A program made the translations under genes and the position numbers. This document shows positions 1 through 6,185 of a DNA stretch of 6,185 nt, in pieces. Origin of the DNA: Gemmataceae bacterium (GTDB lineage: Bacteria > Planctomycetota > Planctomycetia > Gemmatales > Gemmataceae); the NCBI GenBank assembly GCA_947490035.1, contig CANLGS010000280.1, positions 1 to 6,185 on the forward strand, read 5' to 3'. How positions within the stretch are numbered: position 1 is the stretch's first letter; every line of letters begins with the position of its first letter. The notes beneath the pieces were generated by a model. The model was given only the letters and a program-made list of their open reading frames with translations, was not told the origin of the DNA and made no database searches.

Positions 1-106
1 CGGCGACTGGGCGGCGTTCCAAGGCCACCGCATCGAGCGGGAGACACAGCGGATGTACCCGCACCGGCAGGTGTTGAAAGGGATCGAGTGGACAATGATT
101 GCTTGA
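1..106 (+). CDS. 3' end of an unidentified protein-coding gene
   Basis: This is the C-terminal tail of a gene that starts left of the window. Reading from base 2, 34 sense codons are followed by TGA at 104-106. The tail begins GDWAAFQGHRIERETQRMYP and ends in WTMIA. Most third positions of the first codons are G or C, as in the neighbouring genes, and the residue mix is that of a normal folded protein, so I take it as real rather than chance. I do not recognise the family and assign no function. The gene converges on the end of sbcC, with 160 bp between the two stop codons, so it is not part of the sbcDC operon. A chance open frame of this length cannot be fully excluded. Confidence 0.55.
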   Translation, partial: GDWAAFQGHRIERETQRMYPHRQVLKGIEWTMIA

Positions 107-266
107 GCGCTAGACCGGTTGCGCCCATTTGAATTGACATCGTCAACCCGTTCAGGATTTCGGACAAGGTGGGTGGATACTATCGACCGCAATGGCGTCA
201 GTAAAGCACATTTGCACTCTCATTTGCCTGCCAAGAACTTTGCTGGGAGAAACTCGATTTGAAGAT
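107..266. other. convergent intergenic gap, no gene seen
   Basis: This gap lies between the stop of the left-edge forward gene and the stop of sbcC, and it is visibly less G/C-rich than the genes around it. A bidirectional terminator would be expected here, but I see no strong G/C stem followed by a T run on either strand. What can be seen is small: a 5-bp inverted repeat TTGAC-ATC-GTCAA at 134-146, and two direct copies of CATTTGC at 209-215 and 221-227. Neither has a supportable function. Confidence 0.6.
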
Positions 267-3200
267 TCACCTCACGAAGCGGCTCACCTTCGTGGCGCCG
301 TCTTGCAGTTCGAAGCGGTAGCCGTCGGGGAAAGCGTCGGCGAACTCCTCCTGGTGCGACACCAGCAAGATGCAGTGCAGGTGACCGCGGAGGTTCTGCA
401 ACTCCTGAATCATCACCTGGCGGCCGGCGCGGTCGAGGCAGCCGAAGCCCTCGTCGATGATGACGCTCTCGATTGGGCGGTGTTGCTTGCTCGCGTACTG
501 CCCGATCCCGAGGGCGAGGGCGACCGCGACGCGGAACTTCTGGCTGCCGCTCAGGAACGCCACGTTGATCGCGCCGCCGCCCGCGACGCGGTTCGCGCAC
601 TCCAGGTCGAGCGCCTTGTCCGTGCCGGCTTCCGCTTCCACTAGCCGCATGAAGAGTTGCCCGCTGCTCAAGCGGTCCAGCACCGCGTTCGCGTAGTCCA
701 CGATCTGGCGTTCGGCCTGACGCACCAAGTGGCGCTGAAGGCGGTCGCGGCCGAGCAGTTCCGCGAGCGTCTTGTGCCGGTTGTGTTCGGCGTCCACCGC
801 CCTGAACCGCTCGTTGAGTTCATTCCGCTGCTGGCGGTAGCCGTCGAGGATGCGCTTGCGCCCCTGCCCGTCGAGCAGTTCCTTGTTGCGGGCGTCGAGG
901 TCTTTGCGCGCAGTGTTCGCCTCGGCACGAACGTCGTCTGGCGAGCGGCGTTCCTCTTCGGGGAACGCGTCGGCTTCCGCTTCGAGTTGCGTGATGTCCG
1001 CGCGGAGTGGGTCGAGGCCGCCGCGGGCCGCCTGGAGTTGCGTGAACTTCCCCTCGGTGCCCTTGTTGACGAGCGCGTCGAGTTCGTCCTGCCACTTCGC
1101 GCGGTCGTTCAGACCCGCCGATTCGAGCGGCTTCTGCCACGGGGCCGGAAGCGTCTTCTTCGCTCGCTCGATGGCCTCGCCGCTCTGTTTGCGGCTCGAT
1201 TCTTCGAGATCCAACTTCCCGGCGAGCGCGGTGAGTTCGCGGTCCGCTTCGCTCACGGCGCGCTGGTAGCGGTCGATCTCCGTCTCGGTCGCGGCAATCT
1301 CCTTCTTGCTTGCGGCCAGCGCCGCCGTCACGCCCTTGTCGTCGGCGAGTTTGGCCGCGTGTTCCTGACGGAGCGCCGCGGAATCGCCGCCGGGCAAGCC
1401 GCGTTGCGCACGCGTGAAGCGGTCGCGCGCGGATTCGAGATTGGCGCGCAGTTTTTCGACCTTCTTCGCCTCGTCCTGCGCGGCCTTCAGTTTGCGCTTG
1501 GTCGTGTCGATGCCGCGGGCCTCGTCGTTGAGCGCCGCGAGGTCTTGCCGGTTGGGGTACGTGACGACAGCCCAGTCCGAAGGCTCTTCGGCGCCGAGTT
1601 TTCGCTTGAACTCGTCGGACAGCGCGAAGTACGTTAGCCGGCACGCTTCGATGAGCCGCTTGATGTCGGCCGCGGTCTGCTTCACCGCCGCGAGCGCGTC
1701 CTTATAGTCGTCGCGCATCTTGTCGAGGCGGTCGCGGAACGTCGTCTCCTTCGCGGTCAGTTCGTCCTCCAACTCGCGTGCTTTCTTCGCCTCGGCGGTG
1801 AGCGTCTTCAGTTTCGCTTCGGCCTTATTCGCGTCGGCCTCGCGGGTCTTCTTCTCGTCCGCGAAGTGTTCCTTTGTAAGCTCCTGACCGCACGCGCGGC
1901 ACTTGGTGCCGCCGGTCATCGTGGTGAACTCGTTGGCGAGTTCGCGCGCCTGCCGCGCGAGCGCCCGCGTCTCGGCCATCGCCTGATCCTTCGCGGCGCG
2001 GTCCTCTTGCGCGGCCTTCGCGTCCGCCGCCAACTTGGTGGACTCCTCCTTCGCCTTGATGCCCTCCGTCTTGAGTTTCGCCTCGTCCGCTTTCGCCTGC
2101 TTCTCCGTCGCGACGGTCTTCGTGAGTTCGGAGCGGTCCTGGTGAAGCCGTTCGAGGTGTGCGACGTGCTGCGCGAGGAGCGCGAGCCGTTCGTGTTCGC
2201 TCTGGAACTTGCGAACGGCCGCGTCCGGGTCCGCGGGGAACGGTTGAAGCTCTGCCTCCAGTCGCGACACCTCCGCTTCCGCGTCCTCGACCTGCTTCAC
2301 CTTTTCCAGCACGCCCGCGAGTTCGCGCAGTCGCGTATCGAGCGCGCTCTTCTTCGCCTCATTCTCATTCTGCGTCTTCTTCAGTTCCGTGAGCTTCTTG
2401 CGGTTCTGCGAGAGCGTGTTCTCCGTCTTGCGGCGGGTATCCGCGACCTCGTCGCGCTCCTTCGTCAGCCTCTCCGTGGTTCGCTCGGACTCGCCCACGC
2501 GCCCGCGTTCGGTGACGATGATGGTGACCGACGGCAGCACGTCGCGGAGGTCGCGCAGGCGCGTGTGGTCCTTCTCGATCGCCATCGCGGTGCCGAGCAG
2601 TTTCTCCGCGTCCGCGAGCTTCGCCCGGACGCCGCCGATCCTCTGCTGCGTGTCGGTCCATCGCCCCGCGCGCAGTTCGAGCTCGATCAGGCTGTCGATG
2701 CGCGCCTGCGTGTTCGTGCGTGCCTCCTCCGCGACCGTGATGCGCGACTCCACGTCCGCGTACTCTTCCTCTCTGACCTCCTTCACGCCGGCCAGTTGGT
2801 TCATGATGCCTTCGAGTTCGCTCTTGAGCGCGCGGCGTTTGTCGTCGGCCTTGCCGTGCAACTTCTGGTATCGCTCAAGATCGACGATGCGTGCGAGAAC
2901 GCCGGCGCGCCCGGCCGGCGTGCTGTCGAGCAACTTCTCCGACTTGCCTTGAAGCAGCAACACCGATGAGGTGAATGTTTCGTAGTCGAGACCGATCTTG
3001 TCCTTCACCCACGCGTCGAACTTCGTCTTGTACTCGGTGCCGGAGATTGCTTCCCACGTCTCGCCCGCAATCTCGCTCGGCGTGAACTTCAACACCTGTT
3101 GCGTGCTGGCGACGCCGCTCGTCCGCTTCCGCACGGTGCGATTGATGCGGAACAACTGCTTCTCGCTGGTGAAATCGAACTCGACCGCGAGCGTGTTCGA

Positions 3201-3401
3201 TTCCTTGTTGATGAGTTCTGAGGCGCTCTGACTGCCGCCGCGGTGGTGACCGAACAGCGCGTACGTCACCGCGTCGAAGATGCTCGACTTGCCGCTGCCG
3301 TTGCTGCCCGAGAGCATCCACAGCGGCGACCCGTCGAACCTGATCTCCTGCTCGTCCTTGTAGGACAGGAAGCCAGACAGTTTGACTCGTTGCGGGATCA
3401 T
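267..3401 (-). CDS. sbcC: SbcC, Rad50-like ATPase subunit of the SbcCD nuclease
   Basis: This is the ATPase of the SbcCD (Mre11-Rad50-type) complex. It binds DNA ends and hairpins and uses ATP to control the SbcD nuclease. The product is 1044 aa, close to the roughly 1050 aa usual for bacterial SbcC. In order: an N-terminal ABC half with Walker A GSNGSGKS (32-39; Lys38) and Q-loop Gln151; a long charged Lys/Glu/Ala-rich coiled coil (about 160-500); the zinc hook CRAC (Cys501, Cys504) almost exactly mid-protein; a returning coiled coil (about 505-870); and a C-terminal ABC half with signature LSGSQ (950-954), Walker B VIIDE (980-984), a D-loop ending Leu989-Asp990, and H-loop His1016. No motif is missing and no frameshift is seen. 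I chose the ATG at 3399-3401 because the protein then begins MIPQRVKLSGFLSY as the family does, and GGAG (3411-3408 on the reverse strand) sits 6 nt upstream. An in-frame ATG at 3450-3452 would add 17 residues encoded by the palindrome. The gene follows sbcD by 87 bp on the same strand, probably as one operon. Confidence 0.95.
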   Translation of the reverse strand: MIPQRVKLSGFLSYKDEQEIRFDGSPLWMLSGSNGSGKSSIFDAVTYALFGHHRGGSQSASELINKESNTLAVEFDFTSEKQLFRINRTVRKRTSGVASTQQVLKFTPSEIAGETWEAISGTEYKTKFDAWVKDKIGLDYETFTSSVLLLQGKSEKLLDSTPAGRAGVLARIVDLERYQKLHGKADDKRRALKSELEGIMNQLAGVKEVREEEYADVESRITVAEEARTNTQARIDSLIELELRAGRWTDTQQRIGGVRAKLADAEKLLGTAMAIEKDHTRLRDLRDVLPSVTIIVTERGRVGESERTTERLTKERDEVADTRRKTENTLSQNRKKLTELKKTQNENEAKKSALDTRLRELAGVLEKVKQVEDAEAEVSRLEAELQPFPADPDAAVRKFQSEHERLALLAQHVAHLERLHQDRSELTKTVATEKQAKADEAKLKTEGIKAKEESTKLAADAKAAQEDRAAKDQAMAETRALARQARELANEFTTMTGGTKCRACGQELTKEHFADEKKTREADANKAEAKLKTLTAEAKKARELEDELTAKETTFRDRLDKMRDDYKDALAAVKQTAADIKRLIEACRLTYFALSDEFKRKLGAEEPSDWAVVTYPNRQDLAALNDEARGIDTTKRKLKAAQDEAKKVEKLRANLESARDRFTRAQRGLPGGDSAALRQEHAAKLADDKGVTAALAASKKEIAATETEIDRYQRAVSEADRELTALAGKLDLEESSRKQSGEAIERAKKTLPAPWQKPLESAGLNDRAKWQDELDALVNKGTEGKFTQLQAARGGLDPLRADITQLEAEADAFPEEERRSPDDVRAEANTARKDLDARNKELLDGQGRKRILDGYRQQRNELNERFRAVDAEHNRHKTLAELLGRDRLQRHLVRQAERQIVDYANAVLDRLSSGQLFMRLVEAEAGTDKALDLECANRVAGGGAINVAFLSGSQKFRVAVALALGIGQYASKQHRPIESVIIDEGFGCLDRAGRQVMIQELQNLRGHLHCILLVSHQEEFADAFPDGYRFELQDGATKVSRFVR

Positions 3402-3407
3402 CACACA

Positions 3408-3411
3408 CTCC
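3408..3411 (-). promoter_or_regulatory. sbcC ribosome binding site
   Basis: GGAG on the reverse strand lies 6 nt before the ATG at 3399-3401. It supports that start over the upstream ATG in the hairpin loop. It directly abuts the base of the palindrome, whose last arm base is 3412, so folding or melting of that hairpin could change access to this site. The effect on access is inference; the spacing is read directly. Confidence 0.7.
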
Positions 3412-3490
3412 AGGCGAACCCCGCCCGCAAGGGCGGGGGTGGAGTTGCGCATCGCCGCTCCACCCCCGCCCTTGCGGGCGAGGTTCGCCT
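3412..3490. repeat. 79-bp inverted repeat between sbcD and sbcC (REP/BIME-like)
   Basis: Two 33-nt arms (3412-3444 and 3458-3490) are reverse complements at 32 of 33 positions and flank a 13-nt loop (3445-3457). The only DNA mismatch pairs 3421 with 3481. In the transcript of the sbcDC strand this becomes a G-U wobble, so the RNA could pair along all 33 positions. Each arm also folds alone. On the forward strand, 3419-3438 makes an 8-bp stem CCCCGCCC/GGGCGGGG closing a GCAA tetraloop; the other arm makes the same stem with one mismatch. The element therefore looks like two inverted copies of one short palindrome, the layout of REP/BIME elements. It overlaps the last two bases of the sbcD stop codon and ends just before the sbcC ribosome binding site. 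No T run follows it, so it is not a classical intrinsic terminator, although partial attenuation is possible. Confidence 0.9.
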
Positions 3491-4721
3491 AATTGTCCAT
3501 GTCCTTGAGCAGCCCGTCGGCGAGCTTCACGATTGCGGCGCTCTCGGCCTCGTCGTGCTGAATCAACTCTTGCGCCAGGTACTCGCGAACCGTTTCGGCG
3601 AAGCCCTTCCCGCCGCCGGCACCGGCGCTCACCAGCGTCGGACCGAGCGCGCCGGTTTCCTTCCAGTCGCGCGCGTACCAGCGCGGGAAGATGCGGTCGA
3701 GGTCGCGCAGCACGTCCTCCAACTGATCCTTGCCCGCGGTGTAGCGGATTTTCAGGTTCACCAGGTCGTCGTTCGCGTTCGGGTACTCCAACTTCAATCG
3801 CGGGATGTCCACCGCGGGGTCGAGTACCAGCACTTCGTAAATCTTCGTCGCGGGCAGCGGCAGCACCACTGGTTCTTCGTTCCGGCCGTCGGGACCGATC
3901 TCGACCAAAACGACGCCTTTCTGGTCGCCCTGCTCGCCCAGGTCCATGCGCTCGATGCTGCCGGAGTAGCGCATGTTCGTCGCGCCCAACCACTGCGGCT
4001 TGTGGATGTGGCCGAGGGCCGCGTAGTCGAACTGCTGCGGCAGTTCCGCGCCTTCGATGACGACATCTTCTTCGGTGGTGATGCGGAACAGGCTCGGGCC
4101 GATGTTCGACCCGTGAACGTGGACGTGCGCGCCCAGAACCGCCGGCGCTTTGAGGTCGTACTTGGGGTGAGCGCGGATGTCGCGCAGCGCGTCGGACCAC
4201 GCCGCGACGAGCAGGTTGTTCTTCTCCTCCGGGCTGCCGTACTTGAGGCCGCCTTCGCCCTTGAGGAAGCGGTGCGGCGTCGGGTACGGCATCAGCACGA
4301 ACTGCACCGGGAAGCCGCCCATGCGGTCTTCGAGCCGGACGAACGTGGGGTCGGCCGCGAGGTACAACCGGCCCGGCGGCACGGTCTCACCGGCGCGGCC
4401 GACGGTCGGCGCAGCCAGCGACATCGCGCTGCAAAGCGTCTGGCAGAAGTTCTCGTTGTCGTGGTTCCCGGTCAGGGTGAGAATCGTGCCGCCGCTTTGG
4501 AGGAAATCGGAGAACACGTCCTGCCAGTGGCGAATCGTTTCGCGCAGCCCGTCGGGGCGCGCGAGTTCGCTGAACAAGTCGCCGGCGACGAGCAGCACGT
4601 CGGCGTTCTGCTCTTTGCAGTGGCCGGCAACGCGCTCGACCGCGCGGCGCAGGTCGTCGGTGCGGTCGATGCGGCCGAGGCGGTCGCCGAGGTGCCAGTC
4701 CGCGGTGTGGAGGATTCGCAT
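3489..4721 (-). CDS. sbcD: SbcD, Mre11-like nuclease subunit of SbcCD
   Basis: This is the metal-dependent phosphoesterase of the SbcCD complex, a 3'-5' exonuclease and hairpin endonuclease that works with SbcC in DNA repair and palindrome cleavage. The product is 410 aa, similar to the usual length of about 400. It starts MRILHTADWHLG, the canonical family N-terminus with Asp8 and His10. The other metal and catalytic motifs follow: AGDLF with Asp48, GNHD with Asn86 and His87, a His-rich GAHVHVHG (His199, 201, 203), and GHIHKPQ with His238 and His240. The segment from about 285 to 355 fits the capping domain, and the C-terminal part from about 370 to 410 probably contacts the SbcC coiled-coil base. 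All core residues are present, so it should be active given SbcC and Mn2+. The stop is TAG at 3491-3489. No strong Shine-Dalgarno precedes the ATG, but the N-terminal match makes this start secure. It is the first gene of the sbcDC pair and is divergent from the efflux adaptor gene. Confidence 0.95.
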   Translation of the reverse strand: MRILHTADWHLGDRLGRIDRTDDLRRAVERVAGHCKEQNADVLLVAGDLFSELARPDGLRETIRHWQDVFSDFLQSGGTILTLTGNHDNENFCQTLCSAMSLAAPTVGRAGETVPPGRLYLAADPTFVRLEDRMGGFPVQFVLMPYPTPHRFLKGEGGLKYGSPEEKNNLLVAAWSDALRDIRAHPKYDLKAPAVLGAHVHVHGSNIGPSLFRITTEEDVVIEGAELPQQFDYAALGHIHKPQWLGATNMRYSGSIERMDLGEQGDQKGVVLVEIGPDGRNEEPVVLPLPATKIYEVLVLDPAVDIPRLKLEYPNANDDLVNLKIRYTAGKDQLEDVLRDLDRIFPRWYARDWKETGALGPTLVSAGAGGGKGFAETVREYLAQELIQHDEAESAAIVKLADGLLKDMDN

Positions 4722-4775
4722 TCGCGTATTGTGCCGGGGCGCGGCGAGCGGCGAAAGGTCAGAAGTGCTGATTGG

Positions 4776-4800
4776 ACCGGCGGACTACACCGCCGGGTGT
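4776..4800. repeat. overlapping short palindromes, possible operator
   Basis: Two inverted repeats share this site. The first is CCGGCGG (4777-4783), a 6-nt spacer, then CCGCCGG (4790-4796). The second is ACACC (4787-4791), GCCG, then GGTGT (4796-4800). They lie about 40-60 bp upstream of the A/T island in the divergent spacer. A repressor site is possible, but short G/C palindromes arise easily in DNA of this composition. Confidence 0.3.
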
Positions 4801-4898
4801 GATCGCGTCCGTAAGCGCCGATTCCGCCGCGGGTGATATAAGTACCTCTGCAGCGCGGCACGGCGCGCCTGTTGCTCACACATCCCCACTTTCCACAC

Positions 4899-4903
4899 GA
4901 GAG
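4899..4903 (+). promoter_or_regulatory. ribosome binding site of the efflux adaptor gene
   Basis: GAGAG lies 7 nt before the ATG at 4911. It is a moderate purine-rich Shine-Dalgarno match and agrees with the signal-peptide start of the protein. Confidence 0.5.
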
Positions 4904-4910
4904 ATTCACG

Positions 4911-6185
4911 ATGTACCGATGCTGGACGGGGATTGTTGTGTTTGTCGCCGCGAGCGCCCTCGCGGGGTGCCGCGTTCAGAAGCCGGCGCCGGCGCCGCCG
5001 CCCCCGCCGCGCGTCACCGTGATTCGGCCCGCGACCGCGCCCGTGCGCTACTACTGGGTGTACAACGGCTACCTCGACACCACCAAGTCCGTCGAGGTGC
5101 GCTCCAAGATCCGCGGGTTCCTCACCGAGGTGCTGTTCAAGGAGGGCGCCGAGGTCGCCGAGGGCACGCGGCTTTACACGATCGACAAGCGCGAGTACGC
5201 GACAGCGGTGCGCAAGGCGGAGGCCGAACTGGAGAAGGCCGAAGCGCAACTCAAAACGTGGGACGCCCAGATCGTGCAGGCGAAAGCCGACCTGGATCGG
5301 CTCAACGGGCTGGTCAAAGTCGGCTCGGCCTCGAACGCGGACCTCGACCTGGCGAAGGCCACGCTCGGAGTCCGGCAGGCCGAACTGAAGTCGGCCGAGG
5401 CCAACCGCGACGCAGCGAAGGAGGGGCTGCACTCGGCCAATCTGATCCTGAGTTACGCGGAGATCAACGCCCGCATCGCCGGGCGCATCGGCCGCACGAT
5501 CGTGGACGAGGGCAACCTCGTGCAGGCCGACTCGACCTTGCTCACCAGCATCGTCGCCGTGGACAAACTGTTCGTCTACTACGACGCGCCGGAGGCCGAC
5601 TTCCTTGCGTACCAGAAGGCGCTGCTCAAGTCGTCGCAGCCGGAGAGCGGCCAGCAGATCGGGCTGGAGATCGGCGTCGGCGACGACGTCGGGTTCCCGC
5701 ACGTCGGCGTGATCGACTTCCGCGACAACCGGGTGGAGACCGCGACCGGCACGATCCGCGTCCGCGGGCGGCTGGACAACCCGCTGTTGGCGAACAAGGT
5801 GCGGCTGCTGTTCCCCGGCATGTACGCCCGCATTCGCGTGCCGAAGTCCGACCCGGTAGCACAGACCGTGCTGCCGGAAGACTGCCTCGTGAGCGGTCAG
5901 GAGGGCCGGTTCGTGTTCGTGGTGAACGCGGAGGGGCTGGTAGAAAAGCGGCTCGTCACGGTCGGCGCGTCGGTGTGGAAGGCGCAGCCCGCGGTGCCCG
6001 GCCCGCTGCCGCCGAGCTGGGTCGCGCGGAACCCGAACCCGCCGCCGAAGGAGGAGGGTAAGCCGCCCGTTCCGGCGCGGCGGACGATCAAGTCCGTGGT
6101 CGCGATCACGGCCGGGCTTCAGCCGGGCGACCGCGTCATCCTCGACGGCTTGCAGCAGGCCAAGCCCGGCGCGGCGGTCAGCCCC
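4911..6185 (+). CDS. RND efflux membrane fusion lipoprotein (AcrA/MexA-type periplasmic adaptor), 3' end outside the window
   Basis: This is the periplasmic adaptor that links an inner-membrane RND pump to an outer-membrane channel in a tripartite efflux system. It is open for 425 codons to the window end without a stop. The start MYRCWTGIVVFVAASALAGC is a lipoprotein signal peptide with lipobox LAGC (lipidated Cys20), followed by a Pro/Ala-rich linker (24-33). Next come the first lipoyl half (about 61-96, SKIRGFLTEVLFKEGAEV), an alpha-helical hairpin coiled coil (about 97-180), the second lipoyl half (182-215, ARIAGRIGRTIVDEGNLV), a beta-barrel domain (about 218-310, with LLFPGMYARIRV at 299-310) and a membrane-proximal domain from about 315. 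That domain carries a proline-rich insert (about 358-390) before the family's closing GLQPGDRVILDGLQQAKPG (402-420). The protein is probably nearly complete at the edge. An RND transporter gene is the expected next neighbour but is not visible. The substrate cannot be told, so no gene symbol is given. Confidence 0.93.
   Translation, partial: MYRCWTGIVVFVAASALAGCRVQKPAPAPPPPPRVTVIRPATAPVRYYWVYNGYLDTTKSVEVRSKIRGFLTEVLFKEGAEVAEGTRLYTIDKREYATAVRKAEAELEKAEAQLKTWDAQIVQAKADLDRLNGLVKVGSASNADLDLAKATLGVRQAELKSAEANRDAAKEGLHSANLILSYAEINARIAGRIGRTIVDEGNLVQADSTLLTSIVAVDKLFVYYDAPEADFLAYQKALLKSSQPESGQQIGLEIGVGDDVGFPHVGVIDFRDNRVETATGTIRVRGRLDNPLLANKVRLLFPGMYARIRVPKSDPVAQTVLPEDCLVSGQEGRFVFVVNAEGLVEKRLVTVGASVWKAQPAVPGPLPPSWVARNPNPPPKEEGKPPVPARRTIKSVVAITAGLQPGDRVILDGLQQAKPGAAVSP

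Larger units (their letters stand above)
4722..4910. promoter_or_regulatory. divergent intergenic region, probable promoters for sbcDC and the efflux gene
   Basis: This 189-bp spacer lies between two divergently transcribed genes, so it should hold promoters in both directions. The clearest compositional signal is a short A/T island, GTGATATAAGTA at 4833-4844, in otherwise G/C-rich DNA. It contains TATAAG (4837-4842), which could be a rightward -10 box, and TTATAT on the other strand. I see no matching TTGACA-like -35 at 16-18 bp for either, so neither promoter is firmly assigned. The overlapping palindromes at 4776-4800 lie in the same spacer and could be an operator. Confidence 0.45.

Noticed and set aside
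134..139. Perfect TTGACA hexamer suggesting a forward promoter in the left intergenic gap
   Set aside because: There is no TATAAT-like box 16-18 bp downstream, and it would point into the 3' end of sbcC as antisense. It is also part of a small palindrome and is probably chance.
657..1637. Forward-strand open frame of 326 codons opposite the C-terminal half of sbcC
   Set aside because: It is an antisense shadow of the sbcC coding sequence, with no independent ribosome binding site or recognisable protein features.
1866..2969. Forward-strand open frame of 367 codons opposite the sbcC coiled coil
   Set aside because: It is a Leu/Arg-rich low-complexity translation that mirrors the Lys/Glu/Ala codons of the coiled coil. 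No start context or domain supports it.
3412..3490. Intrinsic terminator between sbcD and sbcC
   Set aside because: The stem is very strong, but no T run follows it on either strand and sbcC begins immediately after. A full stop to transcription would silence the partner subunit.
3412..3490. CRISPR array or insertion sequence ends
   Set aside because: There is one inverted pair with no regularly spaced direct repeats, no transposase gene and no target-site duplication that I can see.
3243..4802. Long forward-strand open frame of 519 codons opposite sbcD and the start of sbcC
   Set aside because: It is antisense to two genes with full catalytic motifs, its translation is Arg/Ala/Val-rich with no recognisable motif, and such frames are expected opposite G/C-biased codons.
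4979..5012. GCC/CCG-rich tract resembling a simple-sequence contingency repeat
   Set aside because: It encodes the Pro/Ala linker after the lipidated cysteine of the adaptor. Its units are irregular, so phase variation by slippage is not supported.
4772..6061. Forward frame of 429 codons overlapping the efflux adaptor in another frame
   Set aside because: Its translation is an Arg/Gly/Ala-rich shadow without domains. The frame starting at 4911 carries a lipobox signal peptide and the full adaptor domain order, and it overlaps almost all of this one.

Overview
The window is uniformly G+C-rich with strong G/C third-position bias. Its gene content fits a Gemmata-like planctomycete (Gemmataceae) or a similar high-GC Gram-negative. 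The pointers are a Pro/Ala-rich lipoprotein efflux adaptor carrying a proline-rich insert, an SbcC/Rad50-type ATPase, and a G/C-rich mosaic palindrome between genes. No rRNA, tRNA or other taxonomic marker is present, so this placement is an inference.

Layout from left to right. (1) The last 34 codons of an unidentified forward gene end at 106. (2) A 160-bp intergenic gap (107-266) separates two convergent gene ends. (3) A reverse-strand pair reads right to left: sbcD (4721 to 3489), then sbcC (best start 3401, down to 267). Between them lies a 79-bp near-perfect inverted repeat (3412-3490). It begins inside the sbcD stop codon and ends one base before the sbcC ribosome binding site. (4) A 189-bp divergent intergenic region (4722-4910) probably holds the promoters for sbcDC and for the rightward gene. 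(5) A rightward gene starts at 4911 and runs off the window. It encodes an RND-type efflux membrane fusion lipoprotein of the AcrA/MexA class; its transporter partner would lie beyond the right edge.

SbcD (Mre11-like nuclease) and SbcC (Rad50-like ATPase with a zinc hook) are expected to form the SbcCD complex, which opens DNA hairpins, trims protein-blocked ends and attacks palindromes. Both proteins appear intact, with all core motifs visible. The efflux adaptor is functionally unrelated and shares only the divergent intergenic region.

I see no convincing new biological system. The most interesting signal is the long hairpin-forming palindrome placed exactly at the sbcD/sbcC junction, inside the operon that encodes the hairpin-cutting nuclease. 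It may be a dispersed REP/BIME-like element, a translational-coupling or attenuation structure, or both. The proline-rich insert in the adaptor's C-terminal domain is a secondary point.
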